Assembly (NCBI GenBank): GCA_903884375.1
Contig: CAISER010000008.1
Coordinates: forward strand, 1 to 38,429
Direction of reading: 5' to 3'
DNA: 38,429 nucleotides
DNA from: Candidatus Collierbacteria bacterium
Lineage (GTDB): Bacteria; Patescibacteriota; Microgenomatia; UBA1400; MFAQ01
Part shown: positions 8,550 through 16,022 of the stretch, one piece after another
Layout of the letters: each line of letters starts with the position of its first letter
How positions within the stretch are numbered: position 1 is the stretch's first letter
The notes under the pieces: generated by a model
Seen by the model: the letters and a program-made list of their open reading frames with translations, nothing else
Database searches by the model: none
What the model was told of the DNA's origin: nothing
Translations under genes and position numbers: made by a program

Positions 8550-8586
8550 ACCGTTATTTTGTCACTTTTTTAATTAGGAAACAATA

Positions 8587-9219
8587 CTAAAATAGTCCCA
8601 TTTGAAGCTTTGAGTCATTTGTGCCTTCGTCTTTAGGGTAAGAAAAATCAACCTCGATCTCTCTTAGTTCATTCCAATGATCTTTAAATCTAAGTTTCTT
8701 ATTTTTTAAACCATAATCATAAACACCTTTTGTCACCTCCACATCCATTTCACAATATTTTTTTAAATTGGCCAAGCTCTCAGGATCTCCCTTTGCCCAC
8801 CACGATACCGCCTCGGCTCCTCCGGCAATTTTTCCTTGTCCCAAACACTCCTTGGCTACCGAGTCCAGCTTTACTCGATGGCCAAAGACATCTTTGATTA
8901 TTTTCATTACATCAAAATGTTTTAATTTACTAAAATCTCCTTGATATATCCCATTTACCGCCGGAACGTCAAAACCCAAACTGTTATAGCCAATAATTCT
9001 GTCTGCTTCTTCAAACCAACCCCACATCAAATTAAAATCACTTTCCCAAAAGCTCTTCATTTCTCCCTTTATTTCCTTAAAATCACTGTCTATTTCTCTT
9101 CTATATGCCGATACTATAGAAATTCCCAAATCTTCCGGTTTTCTTGCTTTTATCTCATCAAAAAATCTTTTTGTTTCGATATCGAAAATCACTTCAATTC
9201 TATTCCCTTGGGTCGTCAT
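8587..9219 (-). CDS. DEDD-family 3'-5' exonuclease (RNase H-like fold, PolB-exonuclease type)
   Basis: A 210-residue single-domain nuclease. Exo I is FDIETKRFF (Asp and Glu near residues 13-15), Exo II is GYNSLGFDVPAVNG near 77-90, and Exo III is YCEMDVEVT near 154-162, giving the four acidic metal ligands. The closest recognised type is the family of predicted exonucleases related to the proofreading domain of DNA polymerase B. It may trim DNA or RNA ends. It is the last gene of an operon after the beta-CASP metallohydrolase and a secreted protein; start and previous stop are 11 nt apart. Confidence 0.85.
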   Translation of the reverse strand: MTTQGNRIEVIFDIETKRFFDEIKARKPEDLGISIVSAYRREIDSDFKEIKGEMKSFWESDFNLMWGWFEEADRIIGYNSLGFDVPAVNGIYQGDFSKLKHFDVMKIIKDVFGHRVKLDSVAKECLGQGKIAGGAEAVSWWAKGDPESLANLKKYCEMDVEVTKGVYDYGLKNKKLRFKDHWNELREIEVDFSYPKDEGTNDSKLQMGLF

Positions 9220-9230
9220 CAGAGCTACAT

Positions 9231-9737
9231 TTAATCACCCTTTTCCCATTTTTGCATCCGTCTTTTTCCAAACCTACCCAAAAAATATACTCCCAATCCA
9301 AAAGCAAATGCCGGAATATAATATTCCCACACTCCCGAACCAAGCAATTCAGATTCATCCGGTAAAGCAGACGGTGTAGCAATCTCTGCTGAAGCGGTAG
9401 CATTAAATCTTAATGTAAAAGAAATGCTTTGAATCCCGGAAGAAATCACCACCAGATTATCACCTTGATCCAAAGCAGTCGGTACAAATTGCCAAACACC
9501 GCTTGAACTCGCAATTGTATATTTCAACAACGACTTAATCTTTACTGCCACTTCAGCACTTGGTGATGCTGTTCCAACAAATGTTGGCACACCTCCTATA
9601 TAGCTTACGATATTATAGTTTGTCCCTAAAGTTGATTGTGTTCCTACGCTCGTAAGTGTCAAGTCATAAGCCAAAACATTTTTTACCACCATCAAACTTC
9701 CCAACAAACATACCAATGTAATTATTTTTCTATTCAT
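9231..9737 (-). CDS. secreted, C-terminally anchored protein with Ig-like domain
   Basis: A protein of 168 residues from the ATG at 9737, 1 nt after the upstream stop; an ATG at 9758 inside the upstream gene would add seven basic residues. The N-terminus is a signal peptide ending near VKNVLA. The middle (about residues 40-115) looks like a beta-sandwich, with the pattern PTFVGTASPSAEVAVKI seen in bacterial Ig-like modules. A hydrophobic helix near 138-155, followed by FGKRRMQKWEKGD, anchors the C-terminus. No enzyme motif is visible. It is probably a cell-surface protein. Confidence 0.75.
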   Translation of the reverse strand: MNRKIITLVCLLGSLMVVKNVLAYDLTLTSVGTQSTLGTNYNIVSYIGGVPTFVGTASPSAEVAVKIKSLLKYTIASSSGVWQFVPTALDQGDNLVVISSGIQSISFTLRFNATASAEIATPSALPDESELLGSGVWEYYIPAFAFGLGVYFLGRFGKRRMQKWEKGD

Positions 9738-9738
9738 T

Positions 9739-11079
9739 TTAAATTTCAATTTCTTCATCCAATACTGGAAGACTCACTTTTACATTAGGGAACTCTTGTC
9801 TCACTTTCTCGGCTAACACCAATCGTGGTAATTCCTCTCCATGGGTCAAAATAACCTGGGATAATCCTTCCATTTTACCAAGCCAGTTCAAAATCTGTAC
9901 CTGGTCTGCATGAGAACTCATTGTTTTTATTTCCTTAATTTTAGCTTTAACTGTCACTATGTTCCCCCACACGTTTACATTGTCCGCTCCATCTTTTATC
10001 TGTCTCCCCATCGTTCCGTCAGCCTGATAACCTACAAAAACAAGTTGTGTTTTTGAATCTCCCAAAAACGAAATTACATGGTGCAACACTCTTCCCCCCG
10101 TCATCATGCCACTTCCGGCCACAATGATTTTTACCCCAACCAAATTTTTTATCTGTCTACTTTTTTCCAAAGTGTCGCATAGTACCAAACTTGGAAAATC
10201 AAATGGGTCATCTGTTTTTGCTTGATTCTGTAATTTTCGATTATAAAGATTTGGAAATTCTCTAAACACTTCCGTTGCCTTAATCGCCATTGGGCTATCC
10301 AAAAACACCGGAGTTTCTGCTTTCATTTTCCCTTGTTTTTTTAATTGATCGAAAATATACAAAATCTCCTGTGATCTCTGCAAAGAAAATGAGGGTATTA
10401 TTACAGTTCCATTTTCTGATTCAGCCTCCATCACAATCTTTGCCAACTCCTCTACTTCATCTCGTCTCTTATGTATTTCATCTCCATAAGTTGACTCCAC
10501 AACAGACACATCTGCTTTATTTACCCAATGAGTAGGAGACAACAAAGGCTCTGGTGTGTTACCCAAATCACCACTAAATGAAATTAATTTCCCCGTATTT
10601 TTATCTTTTATCAGTACAGTCGCCGATCCTAAAATATGACCGGCATCCAAAAAAGTAATTTCAAAATCACCCACCGCAAACGGCTTATCATACTCAACTA
10701 GCTGAACTTGCTTCAAAATTTTATCAACATCCTCATCGGTATACAAAATTACTTTATTTTCTTCTTCTTTTGCAAGTTTAGCCGAATCATAAAGTACTAA
10801 CTCTACCAAGGCTTTTGTCGCTTCTGTCATAAACACGCTTCCCCTAAAACCATAACGAAGTAATAGGGGAAGTCTCCCGCAATGATCAAGGTGAGCATGT
10901 GTCAAAAGTACTGCCGTTAATTTATCAAAATCAATTTTTGGTTTTATTGAGTTTAAACCTGTTTCCTCAATTTTCCCTTGAAACATTCCATAATCAATTA
11001 ACAATCCTGTTTCTTTCCCCGTCAAAAAATAACATGAACCGGTAACCATTGAAGCTGCCCCCAAAAACTTTATTTTCAC
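9739..11079 (-). CDS. metallo-beta-lactamase-fold RNA metallohydrolase (beta-CASP family)
   Basis: A 446-residue CPSF/YSH1-type protein. The metal motif HAHLDHCGRLP is near residue 60, then HILGSA near 148 and SGDLGN near 170. The beta-CASP part follows with SFSLQRSQE and GSGMMTGGR. The last motifs are SSHADQ and LTHGEE, as in RNA-specific members. It probably acts as an endo- or exoribonuclease in RNA processing. The start is GTG at 11079, preceded by an extended -10 box (TGATAAACT) ending 6 nt upstream, so the mRNA is leaderless. The same transcript can carry the secreted protein and the DEDD exonuclease. Confidence 0.9.
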   Translation of the reverse strand: MKIKFLGAASMVTGSCYFLTGKETGLLIDYGMFQGKIEETGLNSIKPKIDFDKLTAVLLTHAHLDHCGRLPLLLRYGFRGSVFMTEATKALVELVLYDSAKLAKEEENKVILYTDEDVDKILKQVQLVEYDKPFAVGDFEITFLDAGHILGSATVLIKDKNTGKLISFSGDLGNTPEPLLSPTHWVNKADVSVVESTYGDEIHKRRDEVEELAKIVMEAESENGTVIIPSFSLQRSQEILYIFDQLKKQGKMKAETPVFLDSPMAIKATEVFREFPNLYNRKLQNQAKTDDPFDFPSLVLCDTLEKSRQIKNLVGVKIIVAGSGMMTGGRVLHHVISFLGDSKTQLVFVGYQADGTMGRQIKDGADNVNVWGNIVTVKAKIKEIKTMSSHADQVQILNWLGKMEGLSQVILTHGEELPRLVLAEKVRQEFPNVKVSLPVLDEEIEI

Positions 11080-11138
11080 TATTTCAGTTTATCAGAATCA
11101 ATAAAATACTTTCCTCAAACTTTTGCTAGAATGAACTC
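11080..11138. promoter_or_regulatory. 59-bp divergent promoter region, leaderless in both directions
   Basis: Towards the minus strand, TGATAAACT has its hexamer at 11086-11091, 6 nt before the GTG of the metallohydrolase. Towards the plus strand, TGCTAGAAT has its hexamer at 11127-11132, 6 nt before the ATG at 11139. Both are extended -10 boxes (TGn). No Shine-Dalgarno sequence is possible in so little space. Confidence 0.7.
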
Positions 11139-11894
11139 ATGACTTGTCCACACTGTAACAACCCCTTGTCATTTATTACTATTGACACCGTTGATGGTCA
11201 AACCCAAACCATAGATGAGTGCCTTAATTGCGGTGGTCACTTTCTCCCTCCGTTTCTTGCCAACTTCCTTTCTGTCGAAACGGCCAAAAATATTGATTCG
11301 GTTCTTCCCAAATCAAAAACGGTACCCTCCGTTGGTCCTGTTTGTCCCAAATGTGGTCAATCTATGTCTAGTATTAAAGACGATGCCGTGCCAGAAACAG
11401 TGACTGTTTTTACTTGTCCCAATAATCATGGTGATTTTTTTCCTAAAGGTCAACTCCTCAGTTTTAAAAAAGCTCAACAGGCAAAAATTTATTACCATAA
11501 ACTTTGGGGAATTCCATTAAAATCCGCCATGGCTGTTATTATTCCTCTTGTTATTGTTTTTTCTGCAATTTCTATCATGCCATCTGTGATTAAACAGCTT
11601 GGTATCTCTCAAGAATCTCGTGTCAAGGCAGGAGATATCCTTACACCACCCCTAATTACTCCCGTTTCCGACACTCAAGTTCTGATTTCATTTTCCACTA
11701 AAAATCAAGCCATTACTTCAATTCGTTTCACTGAAGGTCTAAACCAATTGTTTTTTGCTTCTCAAACGCCTCAAACTAACCATCTCGTTAGTGTTGACAA
11801 TCTAATTCCAGGAACTCTCTATAAATACGTCATCATTTTAAACATCAAGGGAAAGATCACTACTACAGAAGAATATATTTTTGCCACCCCTTAG
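11139..11894 (+). CDS. double zinc-ribbon membrane protein with extracellular FN3-like domain
   Basis: A 251-residue protein with a clear three-part plan. The N-terminal cytoplasmic part has two zinc ribbons: CPHC...CLNC (residues 3-28) and CPKC...CPNNH (about 69-94). One transmembrane helix follows (about residues 126-148). The C-terminal part (about 165-251) has the strand pattern of a fibronectin type III domain, ending in LIPGTLYKYVIILNIKGKITTTEEY. It may link an internal signal to the surface. I know no named family. The start is leaderless: an extended -10 box ends 6 nt before the ATG. Confidence 0.82.
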   Translation: MTCPHCNNPLSFITIDTVDGQTQTIDECLNCGGHFLPPFLANFLSVETAKNIDSVLPKSKTVPSVGPVCPKCGQSMSSIKDDAVPETVTVFTCPNNHGDFFPKGQLLSFKKAQQAKIYYHKLWGIPLKSAMAVIIPLVIVFSAISIMPSVIKQLGISQESRVKAGDILTPPLITPVSDTQVLISFSTKNQAITSIRFTEGLNQLFFASQTPQTNHLVSVDNLIPGTLYKYVIILNIKGKITTTEEYIFATP

Positions 11895-11901
11895 ATAAAA
11901 T

Positions 11902-11927
11902 AAAGCCACCTGTTTCCAAGTGGCTTT
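11902..11927 (-). terminator. hairpin terminator between convergent genes
   Basis: AAAGCCAC and GTGGCTTT form an 8-bp stem with a short extension. Read on the minus strand it is followed by the T-rich run ATTTTAT, so it best terminates the gene ending at 11937. It may also stop the plus-strand gene that ends at 11894. Confidence 0.65.
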
Positions 11928-11936
11928 AAAAAAACC

Positions 11937-12299
11937 TTAATCTTTTACCAGGCAGTACTCACTGCCATTGTTTTCCCATCTATATCCTTCTTTAAAATAT
12001 AGACGGATACTTTCCGTCCTATTCCCCACTCTTACACACTCTTTGCCTGGCCAAAAAACATCCCAGGCACTCCAGTTATACCACTCCTCATTTGTGGAGT
12101 GGTCTCCTAGAGAAATCGAACTCATGTCTGCCGAATATCCCCCCACAGACATATAGTCCGACGGGGTTTCAACGTAATGTATTTCTACGTTACGTTCTAT
12201 ATCTCCCCCCTTAAAAAAACTTACAGTATTAAATACCGTGTTAATTACAACTAACACTGTAATCAAAAATACTATAAAAACAACGAAACAGCTTTTCAT
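11937..12299 (-). CDS. N-terminally anchored extracytoplasmic protein, unknown function
   Basis: A 120-residue protein with a hydrophobic N-terminal helix (about residues 4-24) and a polar, Trp- and Tyr-rich remainder with cysteines near residues 87 and 115 that could form a disulfide. I recognise no family. In contrast to most single genes in this window it has a strong Shine-Dalgarno sequence, AAAGGAGG, just before the ATG, so its mRNA has a true leader. It stands alone between prmC and a convergent gene. Confidence 0.7.
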   Translation of the reverse strand: MKSCFVVFIVFLITVLVVINTVFNTVSFFKGGDIERNVEIHYVETPSDYMSVGGYSADMSSISLGDHSTNEEWYNWSAWDVFWPGKECVRVGNRTESIRLYFKEGYRWENNGSEYCLVKD

Positions 12300-12426
12300 T
12301 TCTCCTCCTTTGGAGATATAAGGTAATTTGAGATTTAAGGTTCACTTACAGGCACAATACTACCACAAAAAGCCCTATTTGTCAAGTTATGGGATATTAT
12401 TTGTGCCTAAGATATATAATCAAACT

Positions 12427-13170
12427 ATGCCTATCACCCGCACCCTATCTCCCTACGAACGAAACCAGCTTAACAAGTGGGCACCAAAAATAGATTTAAG
12501 CTCGATCGGAGAAAAACCAATTGAATACGTCACTGGTCACGCTGAATTTGCCGATCAAGATTTTATAGTCACCAAGGACACTCTCATTCCCCGCATCGAG
12601 TCCGTTCAAATAATCAGCATCGCTTTACAATTTATCGACAATCATTCTTTAAGTCACCCAGTTATCGCCGACATTGGTACTGGTTCTGGCTGTTTGGGGA
12701 TATCTCTTGCTGTAAAACTCTCCAAAACAAATACTCCCTACAGTATCTTTCTCTCCGACATCTCTCCACAAGCTCTCAAGGTTGCCGATTTAAACGCTCA
12801 AAGGATTCTTCATTCGCCAGAAAATATCTTTTTTCTTCAGTCAAATCTCTTAGAAAATTATCCTCAAATAAAATTCGATCTCATTTTAGCCAATCTCCCT
12901 TATATTCCATCTCAAAATATTTCCAAACTTCACTCTTCTGTAAAAGACTTTGAACCAAAAATCGCTCTTGATGGTGGTTTAAAAGGAAATCTTTACATCA
13001 ATGCTCTTCTCTCCAAACTCCCCCTGTTTCTATCCAAAGGTGGCCATGCTATCTTTGAAATTGACGACACTCACTCTTTTGATAGTTTCACTATTCCTCA
13101 AAACATCACTGCCACCATCAAAAACGACACTTTTGACAAACCCCGTTTTCTTATTTGCTCCTATTTATAG
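12427..13170 (+). CDS. prmC: PrmC/HemK-like release factor glutamine methyltransferase
   Basis: A 247-residue SAM-dependent methyltransferase counted from the ATG at 12427. Upstream codons (open from 12328) are not used: a TATAAT box at 12415-12420 lies only 6 nt before this ATG. The N-terminal part includes KPIEYVTGHAEF. The SAM motif IADIGTGSGCLG and the catalytic NLPY motif follow; classical PrmC has NPPY, so the second residue differs. The substrate is the GGQ glutamine of release factors RF1/RF2. Its end overlaps the convergent membrane-protein gene by 10 bp. Confidence 0.88.
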   Translation: MPITRTLSPYERNQLNKWAPKIDLSSIGEKPIEYVTGHAEFADQDFIVTKDTLIPRIESVQIISIALQFIDNHSLSHPVIADIGTGSGCLGISLAVKLSKTNTPYSIFLSDISPQALKVADLNAQRILHSPENIFFLQSNLLENYPQIKFDLILANLPYIPSQNISKLHSSVKDFEPKIALDGGLKGNLYINALLSKLPLFLSKGGHAIFEIDDTHSFDSFTIPQNITATIKNDTFDKPRFLICSYL

Positions 13171-13610
13171 TAACTTTTTATCTGAAAAAGAAAATACATC
13201 GATATTCCGGTCCCGATTATCAAACTTCCCAAATTAATAGTCACCAAATTATAAACTGCCATTACTAGTGCGGAATAATACATTAATTTCCATGACGTCA
13301 TTTTTCTTTTAAATAACCCCGGTAAGGCCACCGCCATCAAAATCATGCTGACAATTGAAATCAGCCACATAACACCATAACCGTATCCATAACCGTATCT
13401 ACCATAACCAAACATCATTCCGCCAAACCCCAAAGTAGCCAAAAGACTTGGTAAACTCACTACCAAAGCAACTACTACTATCCACGGACTAAACTTAACA
13501 ATTATTTCTTTTACTTTGGCTGGTAATGCCGGAAGTATTTTTACAAAAATATCCTCAAGTTTCAATTCCAGTTGTTTAATAACTCCTCCTTCAATCTTTT
13601 TTTTCGCCAT
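13161..13610 (-). CDS. polytopic membrane protein with Gly/Tyr-rich loop
   Basis: A 149-residue protein with an amphipathic N-terminal part (about residues 8-40) and about four hydrophobic segments. Between the first two lies a YGRYGYGYGYG loop. No known family is recognised. The last ten bases overlap the end of prmC on the other strand. Transcription probably starts within the start region: a TAAAAT box at 13616-13621 ends 5 nt upstream of the ATG. Confidence 0.7.
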   Translation of the reverse strand: MAKKKIEGGVIKQLELKLEDIFVKILPALPAKVKEIIVKFSPWIVVVALVVSLPSLLATLGFGGMMFGYGRYGYGYGYGVMWLISIVSMILMAVALPGLFKRKMTSWKLMYYSALVMAVYNLVTINLGSLIIGTGISMYFLFQIKSYYK

Positions 13611-13654
13611 AAGCTATTTTACACACATTGTTAATATTTGTTACACTTATCTGT
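13611..13654. promoter_or_regulatory. 44-bp divergent promoter pair
   Basis: The minus-strand -10 TAAAAT (13616-13621) is 5 nt from the ATG at 13610. The plus-strand -10 TACACT (13642-13647) is 7 nt from the ATG at 13655 and has a -35-like TTTACA at 13618-13623, spaced 18 bp. The two promoters overlap, so they probably exclude each other. Confidence 0.65.
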
Positions 13655-14311
13655 ATGTTTAAAATCTGGACCGTGTGCCTTGCTATCACCGTTCTTGGTT
13701 TGTTTTTTGGCTATAATACCCATACTATTAATCGTTTTGAAACACGAGAAGACTTCGACCCTAAAGATACCTCTGCCATTTTTCAAAACACCCCTCTCAC
13801 TGTTCCTAATTACCTCGCCAAACTCCCCACGCCAAAAAAAGTACTCGGAGATTCTAATGCCGACAAAAAAATCTATGTCGATTTAAACAACCAAATGCTT
13901 TACGCTTACGAAGGCGAAAATCTTATCTACAGTTTCCTTGTCTCCACTGGCAAATGGGGCAAAACACCTACTGGTGTTTTCAGTATTTGGGGAAAATTTC
14001 GTTATACCAAAATGAGTGGAGGTTCTACCGCTCTTCATACTTACTACTATCTCCCCAATGTTCCCTATGTTATGTTTTTTGAAAATGATCAAATTGCTGC
14101 AACACGAGGTTTTTCTATTCATGGCACATATTGGCACGAAAATTTTGGTCACCCCATGTCTCATGGCTGTGTCAATATGAAAACTTCCGAAGCAGCTTTA
14201 GTTTATGAATGGGCAAACCCTAGGATCCCCGATGGTAAGAAAACTATTCGTTCCTCAACCGAAAATCCCGGAACTCAAATCATTATCTACGGAACAGCAC
14301 CCAAATCTTAA
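13655..14311 (+). CDS. L,D-transpeptidase (YkuD domain), membrane anchored
   Basis: A 218-residue protein from the ATG at 13655. It opens with a signal-anchor (FKIWTVCLAITVLGLFFGY), then a linker, then a YkuD domain. The catalytic motif is HGTYW...GHPMSHGCVNM, with the nucleophilic Cys in SHGCVNM. These enzymes make 3-3 crosslinks in peptidoglycan or attach proteins to it, outside the membrane. The start is chosen because a -10 box (TACACT) ends 7 nt upstream; the nine codons upstream of it are not needed. Together with UppP it shows that the organism makes peptidoglycan. Confidence 0.9.
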   Translation: MFKIWTVCLAITVLGLFFGYNTHTINRFETREDFDPKDTSAIFQNTPLTVPNYLAKLPTPKKVLGDSNADKKIYVDLNNQMLYAYEGENLIYSFLVSTGKWGKTPTGVFSIWGKFRYTKMSGGSTALHTYYYLPNVPYVMFFENDQIAATRGFSIHGTYWHENFGHPMSHGCVNMKTSEAALVYEWANPRIPDGKKTIRSSTENPGTQIIIYGTAPKS

Positions 14312-14339
14312 TTCTCTTATCAACTAACCTCTAAATCCC

Positions 14340-15143
14340 TTAAATTAGTTTCTTAATTTTTGGCATTAACTTTTCAGTTGTCTTTTCCCCAATTTCAATT
14401 AATTCTTTTCCCTTCACAAAATCAAAATCTGTCACATAAGGCATTTCTGGCTCGATTATTACACTCGCTTCTCGTGCTTCTTTTTTTGCTAAATTGTATC
14501 TTAGCGCAAAATAACTATCTTTTAATATATCCAAAGTTGAGTTTCCCGCACCTCTTTTGCGATTTTCTTTTGAAAAATATACCCCATCCAAATTCACGGC
14601 AATGATAATATCCGCACCCATCTCTTTTGCCACCTCCACGGGAACAGGGTCTGAAACTCCACCATCAACCAATACTGATCCTCCTAATGCTATCGGAGAA
14701 TATATCAAGGGAACTGAAATACTTGCCCTCACTGCATCTGCCAAACTTCCTTTAGAAAACACAACCGTTTCTGCTGAATATAAATCTGTCGCTACCGCAG
14801 CAAAACGAATACTTAACTCTTCAATTTTGTTATCTCCATAAATTCTTTTTAAATACTCCAATGTTTTTTGACCTTTAATCAAACCACCCTTCCATGTCGG
14901 ATCAACCAATACTTCAATAAGATCTTTATAAGTAAACTCCTTTATAATCTCTTCCAGTTGTGATATTCCCCCTTGTAACGCAAACAACCCTCCAACCAAG
15001 GCACCCGCGCTCGACCCAACCACTAAATCAATTGGTATCTTATTCTTTACTAAAGCTTTAATTACTCCAATATGCGTCAATCCTCTCGCCCCGCCACTTC
15101 CTAGAACCAAACCAACTTTTTTCTTTTTTTGGAATATACACAT
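14340..15143 (-). CDS. patatin-like phospholipase (RssA-type)
   Basis: A 267-residue protein with all patatin motifs: the oxyanion loop GSGGARGLTHIGV near residues 16-28, the nucleophile motif GSSAG near 42-46, and the dyad Asp in DGGVSDPVPV near 160. It probably acts as a lipid acyl hydrolase at the membrane. N- and C-termini are short, as in RssA. The start is leaderless: TAACAT (15151-15156) ends 7 nt before the ATG. It is divergent from uppP with only 46 bp between start codons. Confidence 0.9.
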   Translation of the reverse strand: MCIFQKKKKVGLVLGSGGARGLTHIGVIKALVKNKIPIDLVVGSSAGALVGGLFALQGGISQLEEIIKEFTYKDLIEVLVDPTWKGGLIKGQKTLEYLKRIYGDNKIEELSIRFAAVATDLYSAETVVFSKGSLADAVRASISVPLIYSPIALGGSVLVDGGVSDPVPVEVAKEMGADIIIAVNLDGVYFSKENRKRGAGNSTLDILKDSYFALRYNLAKKEAREASVIIEPEMPYVTDFDFVKGKELIEIGEKTTEKLMPKIKKLI

Positions 15144-15189
15144 TAAAATAATGTTACACCACCCTCATTAACAACATATAATTATTTTC
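15144..15189. promoter_or_regulatory. 46-bp divergent promoter pair between patatin and uppP genes
   Basis: The minus -10 TAACAT is at 15151-15156. The plus -10 TATAAT is at 15177-15182, 7 nt before the GTG of uppP, with a GTTACA -35-like site that overlaps the minus -10 box. The overlap suggests the two promoters compete. Confidence 0.65.
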
Positions 15190-15954
15190 GTGAACTATAT
15201 TCAAACAATCATCCTTGCTATTATCGAAGGTCTCACAGAATTTTTGCCTATTTCCAGTACTGGGCATCTCATTCTCGCCCAAAAAATTCTCGGAATAACT
15301 TCAACTGAATTTACCAAAAGCTTCGATATTATTATTCAGCTCTCAGCCATTATTGCCGTCATCGTTCTTTACTGGAATAAAATACTAAACTCAAAAAATC
15401 TCTGGAAACAAATCACCCTCGCTTTTATTCCAACTGGGGTTCTTGGCTTTACTCTCTACAAGTTTGTCAAAGGATTCCTTCTTGATAATGTTACCGTTAC
15501 CATCTTTATGCTTCTCATTGGTGGTTTAATTTTGTTAATTATTGATCGTTTACCAAAGCAAAAACTAAATTCCAAAAAAATCACCCATTTAAACACCTTA
15601 AATCTTCTCTCTCTCGGTTTATTTCAATCACTCTCGATGATTCCGGGAGTATCTCGTTCTGCTGCCACTATAGTAGGTGGTCTTTTCTCCGGTCTTTCAA
15701 GAGTTGAGGCTGTTGAGTTTTCTTTTCTTCTTGCCATTCCCACCATGGCTGCCGCCAGTGGTTATGACTTACTCAAAACCGGGTTTTCCTTTTCTGCACA
15801 CGAATATTTACTTTTAGCCATTGGTTCTCTTTTTTCTTTTCTTTCAGCCATGGTTGCCGTAAAAATCTTTACCTCATTTGTTGCCAAACACAACTTTAGC
15901 GTTTTTGCCATTTACCGAATTATTCTGGCTCTTGCCTTCTTGATCATTTTGTAA
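15190..15954 (+). CDS. uppP: undecaprenyl-diphosphatase (BacA/UppP)
   Basis: A 254-residue polytopic membrane protein with the two BacA signatures: EGLTEFLPISSTGHLIL near residues 13-29 and PGVSRSAATIVGGLFSGLSR near 156-175. It dephosphorylates undecaprenyl diphosphate to recycle the lipid carrier for cell-wall synthesis. The start codon is GTG, 7 nt after a perfect TATAAT box, so it is leaderless. The length is normal for the family. Confidence 0.95.
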   Translation: MNYIQTIILAIIEGLTEFLPISSTGHLILAQKILGITSTEFTKSFDIIIQLSAIIAVIVLYWNKILNSKNLWKQITLAFIPTGVLGFTLYKFVKGFLLDNVTVTIFMLLIGGLILLIIDRLPKQKLNSKKITHLNTLNLLSLGLFQSLSMIPGVSRSAATIVGGLFSGLSRVEAVEFSFLLAIPTMAAASGYDLLKTGFSFSAHEYLLLAIGSLFSFLSAMVAVKIFTSFVAKHNFSVFAIYRIILALAFLIIL

Positions 15955-16022
15955 ACCCAACCTTAATTTCCAAATCTTCTATTATTTACATATATTATCG
16001 TAGTGCCATGCTAAACTAAACC

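Noticed and set aside
12350-12408. AGGCACAA...TTGTGCCT inverted repeat upstream of prmC
   Set aside because: Only 8 bp with a 43-nt gap; this can easily arise by chance and has no link to the -10 box.
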